From contig NW_023504014.1 of the NCBI RefSeq assembly GCF_014529535.1, forward strand, positions 1,116,001-1,180,000: a stretch of DNA of 64,000 nt, given 5' to 3'. Of this stretch, positions 12,181 to 23,573 are shown one piece after another. This stretch comes from Bradysia coprophila. Its lineage: Eukaryota > Arthropoda > Insecta > Diptera > Sciaridae. Position numbers and translations under genes: made by a program. Positions within the stretch are counted from its first letter, which is position 1; the number at the start of each line of letters is the position of its first letter. The notes below the pieces were generated by a model. That model searched no databases, had not been told where the DNA came from, and saw nothing but the letters and a program-made list of their open reading frames with translations.

Positions 12181-12329
12181 CGGCCTTGGAAGAGACCTAT
12201 GCCATAGAGTTATGCTCATGGTGGCGCTGTCATTTTATCAAACATATCTTAGTACTCATGTAATTCGTGTGGTTTCCGATTAGCATCAGCGCCACCTTTT
12301 CACCTATCGGATATAACACTATGGTACAC

Positions 12330-13355
12330 CATCGATATTTTCGAATTCGAATAAAAATTTCTTACCTCAATTGTCCGAAAGTGCAGTTTACTGCCACACT
12401 AGCCAGAACTGAATATTTATTTTTCTCATTGCTAGCTGTCGATAACACATTAACAGACCGTTAAAGGTTAACATTGAAAAATTAATCACAAGCCGAACTG
12501 GAAAAATGCAAAAATTATTCAAATTTTCGTTGAATCGGTGTGCATATTAAGCGAAAAAGCGAAATAGATTCAATTACAGCACAGCAACATCATTGGTTTT
12601 TATTTCAGCTTTTATTAATGTTAAATGTAATGACGCCATTCATGCGTTCGTATTATCAATTGAAAAGAAGGTGGAAAAAAATGCTTACATCTCTTGCACG
12701 GCCCTGATCAAAAGTGCTTTAGCAACCTACATAGTTGGTTTTGCTTTTTTCTCTTCTTTTATTTAAGAAAAAAAATCAATGAAACTACAAGGTTTGCTCG
12801 TTTTACGAAAAATTATCTTCGTTTCGGTTTCTTTATTTTCGGTTGCAATTTCAATGTGCTTCTTAAATACAGCGCATACAACTGGCATTGCAAGTATTGT
12901 TCTCGTTTTATCAATGGGAACCTATAAAATGCCTGCAGCAGATTAAATTGAAACAATCAATTTTCTGTTAATTGAATTATTTTGCCAGACAATCGAGCGG
13001 CAATGCTATTTTAACAATTACGTTCTTACTTAACGCGTTGAAAGATTTTATTTGAAAATTTATAGCTGACAAGCATGCTAACTGCTAACATGACAACGCT
13101 TCCGTGAAACGAATAACGAAGATCTAATATAGCTCAAGTTGTTTTGATGACTCGAGACCACAATTTTATTGTAAATAGAAATAAAATCGGACTTTAAATC
13201 CATTTAAATTAAGGAAGTATTGGAAATTTATCACTGCTTCACACACTCGCATAACAAGCAGCGTATAACTGTGTAAATTATAGTCAAGAATTAGACGAAT
13301 TAGAGATGATGCTATGCGCTCGGTAACATGCAATTCTAATGATATGAATTTTGTA
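12330..13355. other. no recognisable gene
   Basis: AT-rich sequence. I looked for upstream exons of the coding segment at 14985-15078 and found none that I could support. Confidence 0.5.
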
Positions 13356-13379
13356 CAACACGCGTAAATCAATTAAATC

Positions 13380-14858
13380 AGGTAGTAGGCGGTGTGAAAA
13401 TGGCTGGACGTAAAAACTTTTGCTCGTTGAATTTGTCTTAGTTTTTCAAGTTATTTCTTCGTTTTTGTGGTTTGTTTGATGTTAAAGTTGTTTACAATTG
13501 TGTACGACAGTTTTCGCGAGCGATTGTTGTTTTTCCCGAATGAAATTTCGACGGACGGAGACTTAGGCGGTGAAACGGGACGGTTACCAACATTTTTGCT
13601 CGACAAGTTGTTCAATGGAATTCATGGAACTCATGAATTTGAAGGAAATGCCGAGAAATAGAAGCCGAATACCAATGCGGAAACTAACAGGAGGGATATC
13701 GAACGGAGCTGTATCCAGGTCAAGCAGTGAAACTCGATGATGAACGAAGGCTCTGGTCCTGGCGTCAACGTGTTGCAAATACGGTTTGTACCGCGTAAAT
13801 GATACTGAACTGATTCGCTCGGGACACAGTGCAGCGCGGTTTGGAGAAAACTCTGACTCCAGTTGACGCAGATACGGTTTGTATATGTTAACGGTTTTCG
13901 GTACGTGCGATGTAACTTGAAGAATGAATGGTTGATGCTTTCCAGTTACCATTCTCTGAATGTGTCGTATCTCACGGTTTTTCTTTGTGCATTTACACTT
14001 TTGATTTCGATGTGCCGTTATACCAGTTTTGGCAAACAGATGCTTAACGGATGGTCCTGTACGATTAGAAGCCTTATTCTTGTTTTCGCTCTTCGTACGT
14101 ACACAAGTACAATTGGTTTGCAATTGTTCGTTGTTGCTCTAGACTTTCCGTGATGTTGAGCGCTTCGAGTTTCGGTCTGTTGTTGGTTTTAATTGTTGTC
14201 GACGTCTGTCAATTCAAAGTTATGATTCGTTAACCTTCAGTTTTTCTTTAGCGTTGCTTGAAGGGAACGTTTGCCTTGCTTGGAGAAACTGTTCTTTCCG
14301 TAACGTTTAAGGGCTTAGCAGCCTCTGAGTTTGAGCGTTTCTTGCTCGTTTCCTAAGAGGAGCGTATCCTCTACATGTAGGTGTCGTTGTTTACGTGGTG
14401 TGGCCAACACATGTGGAGCGTTTTACGAATCGTTGCGCGGTCTGTCGGAACAGCGAGTATTTCATTTGCTTCCAGTTTTTCTCGGATATTTGTTGACGGG
14501 AGCATTCTCGTTTCTTTGGCTAGCGATAGTGTAAACGGCTTTATGTAAAAATTTGGGTGTGTTATCTTCTGCTAAAGATATCTGATCTTAATGTTATCTC
14601 TGTGGTATATAAGAAAATAGTAGACCAGAATGGTGTGCCCTACACTGATATCAATCAGAACACACATAAGGCTCGAAAGGTGGAAGTTGAGCAGGGAGAG
14701 TGAAGACGTTTTAATGCGTGCTTTGAATGTAATCAAGGAGAACGAAAAGGGAGGATTAGGGTCTGACTTACAATCAAATCAAACCAAAATCCTCACGTCC
14801 AATGTTCTCATGGGATCGCTCACAGGAGCACGTTTTGGTTACTCAAGTCAAGTCAAGT
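13380..14858 (+). mobile_element. retroposon-like element, copy 1, with 24-bp target duplication
   Basis: This 1.48-kb unit is about 98% identical to the reverse complement of 52306-54123. It is bracketed by a 24-bp direct repeat (13356-13379 and 14859-14882, beginning CAACACGCGTAAATC). The sense strand begins gGTAGTAGGCGGTGTGAAAATGG and ends in short TCAAG repeats. A long target duplication of variable size plus a short-repeat 3' tail fits target-primed reverse transcription by a LINE machinery. It has no reverse transcriptase of its own. A 179-codon ORF lies antisense at 13584-14123. Relative to copy 2 it lacks about 297 bp near 14605. Confidence 0.8.
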
Positions 14859-14984
14859 CAACACGCGTAAATCAATTAAATCGAGAAATATAGGTTTGTG
14901 TTATCGTACAGTTAGTTTCTCGGTATTTACGTGCAGGTATCTTATTATATGTCTGCATTTAGTACCAATTGATACATCTGCTAT

Positions 14985-15225
14985 TGACCTGTCGACCAAA
15001 CATCTAACAATCAACGAAGTCAGTGGAGATCCTAGATCTCATGAATATTTAGTTCAACGCATATCGTTAGCAATCTAGGGGGCGAATGCTTCTTCCATTT
15101 TATCAACGATTCCCGCGTCAACTCGCCTCGATCAGATATTTTATCTGTAATTTCTATTTCTTTACAACCCGTATGTAAATTGAATAATTAAATAAAATGT
15201 TTTTAATCAATTAAAAAAAAAAAAA
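14985..15225 (+). pseudogene. 3' coding end of an unidentified gene (last exon or 5'-truncated retrocopy)
   Basis: A frame reading PIDTSAIDLSTKHLTINEV and ending RISLAI-stop (stop 15076-15078) looks like real protein. It is preceded by acceptor-like 'tctgcatttag' and followed by a short 3' UTR with AATAAA at 15192 and an A-run at 15213-15225. The encoded A-run 17 bp after the signal is what a processed retrocopy leaves; the acceptor-like site argues instead for a genuine terminal exon. I do not recognise the protein and found no upstream exons; the retroposon at 13380-14858 lies just upstream. Confidence 0.4.
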
Positions 15226-15784
15226 CAATCAGAATCAGTCAGACTCAAAATTGTAGAATTTATTGGATAGAAATAAGGTTATTATTTCACAGAGTGCTAA
15301 ATAGTCTCTTTATAATTTTCTTTTTCCCTTAATTGTTTTTATACATTGGCACTGAGTGAAAATATTATAAAGAGACAAAGTGCACCCTCCCTTACTACAA
15401 CAATATTTTAATGCTATAAAAAAAACAACGTCCAAATCGACTCATTTCACAACAGTTTGTAAAAGGAAGTAAGAAGCAGTCTCTTTAACAACAGTTTTTA
15501 AAGCAAGCAGTAATAGTTATTTGTGCCACCGATAGTTGCAATACGACGGATTTTCATATCGATAACTAGATTGAAATGTCCAATATTTCCACACCAGTTT
15601 GATGGGATATTTCAACACTCAAAGCAGTGTTGATATGGAATTTGTTTAATTGCAGAATCAGTAAACAAACTTCGTGTCAGGATGAACTTATGTTGAGTCA
15701 ACGATAGAATTACGAACTCTATAATGTTGTAAACAACCGCACACTCTCTACATGAATGTAATGTTGAAGCATGACTATTTCTAC

Positions 15785-15986
15785 CACGGCAAAGTAAAAT
15801 AAACCAGGCAGGAGCGGTTCATTTTCGAAACGTCAAATAAGGGACCTAATACATGGGATGAAAATGAACTCAAATGAACACTGACATAAATTTAAAAATT
15901 TTATTCGCAAAATATCAAGGGCAACTAGATTATTCAGGTCCCTAGTCAAACAAGCGCTACTGCCTGGTTAACTTTACTCTGTCGTG
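15785..15986. mobile_element. MITE family B, copy 1, 7-bp TSD
   Basis: Ends CACGGCAAAGTAAAATAAAC and the inverted GTTAACTTTACTCTGTCGTG. TTTCTAC is duplicated at 15778-15784 and 15987-15993. Other copies: 25004-25170, 43116-43819 (interrupted), 47980-48185. Confidence 0.9.
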
Positions 15987-15993
15987 TTTCTAC

Positions 15994-17100
15994 TAACACT
16001 ACCAAACGTTTTGAAACTTTGTGGAACTCGCATTTACTACTCTTCAATCGTAACACTACTCATACTAAAATTTGAATTGGTTAAATCATTGGTTTTACCA
16101 TTTATCCTGTTGTGCAGCCAACAATGTGGTGCAGATGAGAGAAAACCAAAATGACAGCAATTCTTATAAAAAACGATTTATTTTTACGCACAGAATAGAA
16201 TAAAAATAAAAAATCAGCGAAAATCTTACATTTAGTTTCCCTGCATTACACTCAGATGAACACGCTTCAATCGGTTATTCGTACCGTCCGGAAAATTCTA
16301 AATTTACGGTTCGACATTAGAACTCGTTTCAATTCTTAATCTAAACAACAAACTTACCTCGGAACAATATTATCAAGACCACGGACGCAAATAAAACTCG
16401 ATATGAAACGAACTCAACCGATTCTGGCCGTTGATGGTCCAAATTATTCAAGATTAAATTTAAGCTCAAAATTTCTTCTCGATAACCAGCACCGCGTAGT
16501 AAGTGTCTAGCAACCGAAAACCAAGGTTCTCAACCTTGCCCAAAAAGTTACGTTTAACATCCGACGTACTAGATCGTTTCTGAATTCAGTGTTGTTCACC
16601 CAATTCAGCGCTGCTCCACATTGTGTTGCACAAGAGATTATAAACTGAGAACACGTAGGGGATAATGCTGGAGCAATATTTTTTTACAAATTTTTGATTT
16701 TTATAAATTTATTTGGAGTTATTCCTCGACACCCTTAGCACTTTCCGGTAAAGTTGACAAGTCACAATAACCGGCAACGTGTTAAATCGTTGTTATCTAT
16801 ACTAGCCGTTTTTAAAAGGTTAACTGTTACGTCAAGTAAGAAACAAATTTGAAATTTCGCGCTAAAATTGAATAGTTTTTACATACTGGCAAAGATGACA
16901 CCACCTTCATGAACGAAACGAACGAAAGATGGTATAATGAATGAAATGAATGAATGAGATAATTCATTGTAATGACATGTATCATCCCTACCCTACTCAC
17001 AGCCATATTGCATTTCAAAATATAATACAACGGACGTTGAAATCAGCTGCAAACTGAAGAAAAACGAACTTTTTGTCGAACTTTTCTCACGTAAGAGTGT
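15994..17100. other. no recognisable gene; decayed MITE at 16685-16775
   Basis: AT-rich sequence upstream of the gene at 17119. 16685-16775 matches one half of the hairpin MITE at 11422-11590 (ttatttggagttattcctcg, agttgacaagtc). I could not pick out a TATA box for the downstream gene. Confidence 0.55.
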
Positions 17101-17118
17101 TTGTTTTAACGAAAAATA

Positions 17119-19548
17119 ATGTCACGCCAAACAAATGCCAACGATTACCTGTTCGGAAGACGTGAAACGGGTCTAATGCAAACGAAATACATTACAAGAG
17201 GGTAAGTCCATCCAGCCAACGATTTTTTTTTAGATTTTCTTTTTAAACAAATTTGTGATCGATCAGCGCTGCTGCCTTCAGATCAACATCACCCAACAGT
17301 TCCAGCAGCTCAGATTCATGTGAAGACAGCTTTGATCAAATATACAAAGCGTTGAAAAATTCAGGCGCTCCGTCTGCCGATACAACCACAATACAACGAG
17401 AAGTAGATTCGATGGCGCAGTCATCTGACTCCGGCAATAATAAAATTGACCAAGAAGAATGCGACGAATTGGACGAATTGTTCAAAAATATCGATCTGAA
17501 AGACACGACCGACAAAATACCAAGTGAATGGCTCGAAGACAACGAACATCCGTTGCCAGACAATGTCGGCCTGTCAACCGTGTACGAAGGTAGCGAATCA
17601 AAGTATTGTTCCGTCAAATCCGTCAACTCATCAACGATTTCCAAGGATTCCGCCAATTTCGATCTGTCAGCGGACAGCCTGATCAATTTAGTGAAACCGA
17701 GCGAAAATTCCAAGGACAGTTTGGATAGGTCGTATGTGACCAGCAACAATGTTCTACCGATCGAACTCAACGATACACTTGAAGACGTGGAATATGTTTG
17801 GGACGAGAAAAATCGCTACCTGCTGAAGCCAGTGTCGAAAACGGCGAAAATCAATCCAACCAACGAACCGGAATACTTTAGCGCCGATTCGTCAGTAATA
17901 CTGATCGATTCCAGTCCGGATACTAGTTTTGTGACCGCGCAAAACGAGGTGAAATTGATCGACGTCAAGGATATCAAAATTGAAACTTTGAGCGTCAAAT
18001 CGTCACTGTCGTACTGTACTTTGACATCCGTGGATTCCCATCAAACCACTTCATCAGCATGTACCGTATCGAGCACTCATTTGAGTTTCACAACTGCGAA
18101 AAACGATTTCAAATTAATTGACACCGACGACATCAAATCGGAATATTCTGGCGACAAAACCTCCACCACTTCAGATGGTAAAACGAATTCTTGGTCCACT
18201 CTTGATTCGAGCGCTAACGCTTCCACCGCACCGATGATCGACGAAAATGACAGCTTGTTCACGGGCAGAAATAAATTGAAGTCCAGTGAATGCAATGACG
18301 ATGTCACGTCAGAAACATCTGGCGATGGTCAAATGTTTACGTGCATCACATACCCGAAAACGGCATCTTTCTTCGAGGACGATGATGACAAAACGGTCGA
18401 CAGTGACATTGGCAAATCAAGTGAATATTTTACAGCAGCTGCAACGAATGATTCGACTACATCAACCAATCGACTAGGCGTATCTGCGGCCAGGTTCGGG
18501 AACTTTGATTAAATGCTTTGTTCAGGTTGTCCTCTTATGCTCACCACAATTTACTCCAATTTTCAGATACAACACCCTCGATGATGTACCGTCATTCTCG
18601 ACTGACTCTACCGTTTCCAGCGTCTGTCACTCGAACGCTCCGCAGAATGATTCAACAGAATCAGGAAAATACTTTAACGACTCGTTGGATCGCATTGAGT
18701 ATATGATGAAAAAGGGACGCGAACTCCAACAGAAGACATGTGACAAACCGTCAGCAGCTCGTTCTGTCAACTCACCAGTCTCCCAATACCGAGTTCCAAC
18801 TCCAAAAGCATTGACCAGTTCGTCCCAGAAACGTATGCTAACCGGACCGAAATCTCCTGCGGTTAAAGCGAAACCGTTCGTCAATTCGGCAAAGAAACTA
18901 ATTCAACCATCACCATCACAAGCTGTAACACCGTCTACACGGATTTTAAAGCCATTCAACCGCGCTCAATCTGCTAAAAGCCAACCAACGGAACGTAAGC
19001 TGACTCCTTCGCGAGCATCCCCGATTAGTTCGCCGGCATTCAAGAAACCCAATTTCCCGACATCCGGCTCGACAAAGGATCCAACTCAGAGTCGTTTACC
19101 CATATCGAAGAACTTCAACCACATCGTCAGTCCGATCGGAGCGTACATCAAAAACATCGCGGCTCCACCGCTGTTGGCAAACGTTAAACCAACTTCGGAT
19201 TTTTTCGACTCCAGCTATTGCAACAAAATGTCAAAAGAATTGGATCAATCGGTCATGAGCGATGCCGGTGCGAGCAAACCGTCCAAACTTGTTTCATCGC
19301 TGCCAGTAAAGTTTTTCACCTCGTCGCAACAGCAGCGTGTCATTGATGAGAAAATCCAGAAAATCCCGGGCGGTGTGAAATTGAATCGCATTATCGGTCA
19401 AATGCCGTCGGTCATCTCGCACCAAGGACGAATTCATTCGGGTAATCCAGTGAAACGAATTGTACCGACCGATGATAGTTTTGCTAATGTGTCTGTTATG
19501 TCGGGTGATATAAGCGTTCAAGTTGTTAGAGACGTAAAACGGCAATGA
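17119..19548 (+). CDS. serine-rich, largely disordered 763-aa protein, three exons
   Basis: Exons at 17119-17201, 17267-18493 and 18567-19548; introns of 65 and 73 bp have GT..AG ends, and both are phase 2, so the joined frame of 764 codons is open. The start ATG follows 'aataATG' and opens MSRQTNANDYLF. The protein is rich in Ser, Thr, Asp and Lys with no transmembrane segment or signal peptide. The first half is acidic and carries three diverged repeats of about 55 residues starting near 247, 300 and 357 (pattern FxTAxNxxKLIDxxDIKxE). The second half is basic and Ser/Pro/Lys-rich, then a more conserved-looking C-terminus (SPIGAYIKNIAAPPLL near residue 620). AATAAA lies at 19594. I do not recognise the family; a cytoskeletal or mitotic adaptor is possible but is only a guess. 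Confidence 0.8.
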
Positions 19549-20137
19549 ACAGTCGGTAGATTTATGTTGGTCGTTGTAATGTAAGGCAAAAGAAATAAAA
19601 ATTGTTTCTTTGACGAATGAAATTGCTCGTTTTCGTACATAAACATGTCAGTTAACAATTCCACCCAGAAGTGGTCTCCACAGTATGTCGATGGTATCAC
19701 AGCCGATTGGCCGAATCTGCTATTTTCTTCGATCTTAGCCACATTTTCAAGGGATGGATGGAAAATCGTTTAATTCATTAGAAAATGTTCGGAATAGGTT
19801 CCGACTGAAAGATCGATTAGAATGTGCTCCTAAATAATGCCCTGAACCTCAACCTTTTTTACAGAGAGACATTCAGAAGAACCAAATTGTTGCTGAAGAA
19901 CAAACGATTGGATTAATAATTCGTATGAAGACTCTCCATCTGGGCCGCAATTGTCAATGAATTTCGAAATGAAGACCAACCAATGAAAACATCGAACATT
20001 GAATTTAGTTATGGGTAGGCTTCGCTCCTTCGTCATTTTTCTTTCATTTTACCTTCTTTTTACGACATTTGGTCTTCTGATGTCAACCCTGACCGTGCAC
20101 ATTGGTCGTTTAACAGCTGCTGTTCATGCTGCTCTTT

Positions 20138-20408
20138 ATCAGTCAAAAAACCCTTAACGGGTAAATGTGACGCAAGTCCTTTATCTTACTTACAAAATAA
20201 CTGATATCGCTGAGAGTGACGCATTCATTGTGACGCAAATTTCTTGTTGTAAAATTTTCTTTCACAAATTTTTTGAGTCATTTTTTTGTTGATAAAACTT
20301 TTGCGTACGACGCGACGCACAATGCGTCACCCTAAGCGATATCAGTTATTTCGTAAGTAAGATAAAGGACTTGCGTCACACTTACCCTTTAAGGGTTTTT
20401 TGACTGAT
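20138..20408. repeat. inverted repeat with ~75-bp arms (GCGTCAC family)
   Basis: Arms atcagtcaaaaaaccctta...gtgacgcaagtcctttatc and gataaaggacttgcgtcac...aagggttttttgactgat pair closely. Fragments of the same family occur near 23445-23480, 30150-30197, 38585-38912 and 41098-41135, often at the edges of the 109-bp satellite arrays. Confidence 0.85.
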
Positions 20409-20454
20409 ATCACCACTTTTGTAAGTATGTCATTTCGACAACATCAAGAAACCT

Positions 20455-21505
20455 TATGGAAATTAAAAAATTCTAGAGAAATCAATCTGAATCCCAAAAT
20501 CTAGAAACCAATCTTGGAACCTCACTTATATCGATAAGAACCCAAATTCATCGAAAAATCCGATGGAAGTTAGGAAGTGCCAGAGGAATCATCTGTTATC
20601 TCAAAATTTAGGAACCAACCTTGGAACACCTCACTCATGTCGAATATAACCCGAATCCATCAAAAAAAATCCGATGGAAGTTAGGAAGTACCAGAGGAAT
20701 CATCTGTTATTCCAAAAATTTATAGAACCAACCTTGAAACGCTTCACTTATGTCGAATATAACTAAATCCATCAAAAAATCCGATGGAAGTTAGGAAGTG
20801 CCAGAGGAATCATCTATCATCCCAAAATTTAGGAACCAACCTTGGAACACCTCACTTATGTCGAATATAACCCGAATCCATCAAAAAAATCCGATGGAAG
20901 TTAGGTAGTGCCAGAGGAATCATCTATCATCCCAAAATTTGGGAACCAACCTTGGAACACCTCACTCATGTCGAAAATAACCAAAATCCATCAAAAAATC
21001 CGATGGAAGTTAGGTAGTGCCAGAGGAATCATCTATCATCCCAAAATTTAGTAACCAATCTGGGAAAAACTCACTAATGTCGACAACTGCTCAAATCCAA
21101 CAAAAAAACCGATGGAAGTTAGGTAGTGCCAGAGGAATCGTCTATCATCCCAAAATTTAGGAACCAACCTTGGAACATCTCACTCATGTCGAAAATAACC
21201 AAAATCCATCAAAAAATCCGATGGAAGTTAGGTAGTGCCAGAGGAATCATCTATCATCCCAAAATTTAGGAACCAATCTGGGAAAAACTCGCTAATGTCG
21301 ACAACTGCTCAAATCCAACAAAAAAACCGATGGAAGTTAGGTAGTGCCAGAGGAATCGTCTATCATCCCAAAATTTAGGAACCAACCTTGGAACATCTCA
21401 CTCATGTCGAAAATAACCCAAATCCATCAAAAAAACCGATGGAAGTTAGGTAGTGCCAGAGGAATCACTTGTAATCCCAAAATTTAGGAACCGATCTAGT
21501 GGAAG
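20455..21505 (+). repeat. ~109-bp satellite array 1, about 10 copies
   Basis: Units repeat every 109-111 bp (ccgatggaagttaggWagtg, ccagaggaatcatc, ccaaaatttaggaaccaac). The same satellite occurs in the opposite orientation at 22325-23455 and at 40525-41103. Confidence 0.95.
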
Positions 21506-21719
21506 TTAATACTTAATGATCCCAACAATTCCCTACAAGAAATACATCCCAAAACAACACACACCATTCACCACATTACCATCCATATCATGCAACAAAA
21601 TATGTTCTTATTTTTGGGCCAATATTAGCCTACAACCAAAATTTCAGGAAAATCTATAGAAACGTTTAGGAGTTGCACTTTTCTATAGGAACTAACTCAC
21701 TAACTAACGTATAGAAAAT

Positions 21720-22290
21720 TTGATTTATCTGGAAATTCGAAATTTTGCTTATTTTCATACAAACATCAATATTTCGAAGTTGGATGCATCTATGATGAAA
21801 TATGGACACTTAAACATTTCAACTTCTTTTTCATCGCATATGTATCCAAACCACATTAGTCTCTATTTGGCTCAAAAGCACATAAAATTACCTTTCAAAT
21901 GATACCCCACACGACCATGTACATTTTGTGTACCTCGAGAAATTTCAGTAAGAACAGAGTACGTCTTCGGTTAAAAACTTTATCTGCACATATTTCAGTG
22001 TGGATGAATTCTAAACCCAATAAGACCCTATTCGGCTCAATAGTACATGTGATTACCTTTCTAATGACACCCCACACGACCCTGTACGGCTCGTGTAACT
22101 GGAGCAATTTTTGTAAGAAAATTGCAACTTTTCGGTTTTTGCTCACCTTTGACCAGCCACACAAACTTCGAAGAATTTTTTTGAAAGTGGTTTTGGCCAC
22201 TAGGGTCGAAGTCCTTTCTAGGCACATATAAAAAATTCCAATAGAAAATGCGTCCGATTTCGGTAGGCTGTTTTTCAAAAGAATCCCTCA
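21720..22290. repeat. partial copy of the 54603-55668 element
   Basis: Matches 55130-55640 in the same orientation and 54690-55090 inverted (ccacacgacc, gtgtacctcgagaaatttc, ttcaaaacttcgaagaattt-like blocks). It lies between the two inverted satellite arrays. The 110- and 127-codon ORFs here are chance ORFs in repeat sequence. Confidence 0.8.
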
Positions 22291-22324
22291 CAACTGAAAC
22301 AGGCACAGACACAACAGATGTATA

Positions 22325-23455
22325 AATTTTGGGATGAGAGATGATTCCTCTGGCACTTCCTAACTTCCATCGGATTTTTCGATGGATCTGGGATGTTTTC
22401 GATATAAGTGAGGTGTTACGAGGTTGGTTCCTAAATTTTGGGATGAGAGATGATTCCTCTGCCACTTCCTAACTTCCATGAGTTTTTTCGATATATTTGG
22501 GCTGTTTTCCATATAAGTGAGGTGTTACGAGGTTGGTTCCTTACTTTTGGGATGAGAGACGATTCCTCTGGCACTTTCTAACTTCCATCGAATTTTTCAT
22601 TATATTTGGGTTGTTTTCGATATAAGTGAGGTGTTCCGAGGTTGGTTCCTAAATTTTGGGATGATAGACGATTCCTCTGGCACTTCCTAACTTCCATGAG
22701 TTTTTTCGATATATTTGGGCTGTTTTCCATATAAGTGAGGTGTTACGAGGTTGGTTCCTAAATTTTGGGATGAGAGACGATTCCTCTGGCACTTTCTAAC
22801 TTCCATGAGTTTTTTCGATGGATCTGAGCTGTTTTCCATATAAGTGAGGTGTTACGAAGTTGGTTCCTAAATTTTGGGATGAGAGACGATTCCTCTGGCA
22901 CTTCATAGCTTCCATCGAATTTTTCGTTATATTTGGGTTGTTTTCGATATAAGTAAGGTGTTCCGAGGTTGGTTCCTAAATTTTGGGATGAGAGACGATT
23001 CCTCTGGCACTTTCTAACTTCCATGAGTTTTTTCGATGGATCTGGGCTGTTTTCCATACAAGTGAGGTGTTACGAAGTTGGTTCCTAAATTTTGGGATGA
23101 GAGACGATTCCTCTGGGACTTCATAGCTTCCATCGAATTTTTCGTTATATTTGGGTTGTTTTCGATATAAGTAAGGTGTTACGAGGTTGGTTCCTAAATT
23201 TTGGGATGAGAGACGATTCCTCTGGCACTTCATAGCTTCCATCGAATTTTTCGTTATATTTGGGTTGTTTTCCATATAAGTGAGGTTTTCCGAGGTTGGT
23301 TCCTAAATTTTGGGATGAGAGACGATTCCTCTGGCACTTCCTAACTTCCATGAGTTTTTTCGATGGATCTAGGCTGTTTTCCATAAAAGTGAGGTGTTCC
23401 GATGTTGGTTCCTAAATTTTGGGATGAGAGATGATTCCTCTGGCACTTGCGTCAC
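22325..23455 (-). repeat. ~109-bp satellite array 2, about 10-11 copies
   Basis: Reverse orientation of array 1: 'gattcctctggcacttcc' recurs every 109 bp from 22344 to 23433. ORFs of up to 134 codons through it are by-products of a period (109) that cycles through reading frames. It is bounded by acaactgaaacaggcacaga on the left and by ttgcgtcacactttcaccct plus the same acaactgaaacaggcac on the right. Confidence 0.95.
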
Positions 23456-23573
23456 ACTTTCACCCTTTAGGGTTTTTTGGCGGTTCATACAACTGAAACA
23501 GGCACAGACACAACAGTTGGATCTGTCGGGACTTAACGAATCAACATAATTTTACGACGAACCACCACGTTAC

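Noticed and set aside
13690..13850. Cyclin-like destruction-box resemblance (RAAL) in the 179-codon antisense ORF
   Set aside because: A four-residue match without any cyclin-box order; too weak to name a family.
17336..17770. 144-codon minus-strand ORF over the serine-rich gene
   Set aside because: It is antisense to a confirmed exon with coherent splice phases; a coding shadow.
22061..23384. Series of 79-134 codon minus-strand ORFs with similar proteins
   Set aside because: They are translations of a 109-bp satellite; 109 is not a multiple of three, so successive units read in different frames. The same happens at 40601-41040.
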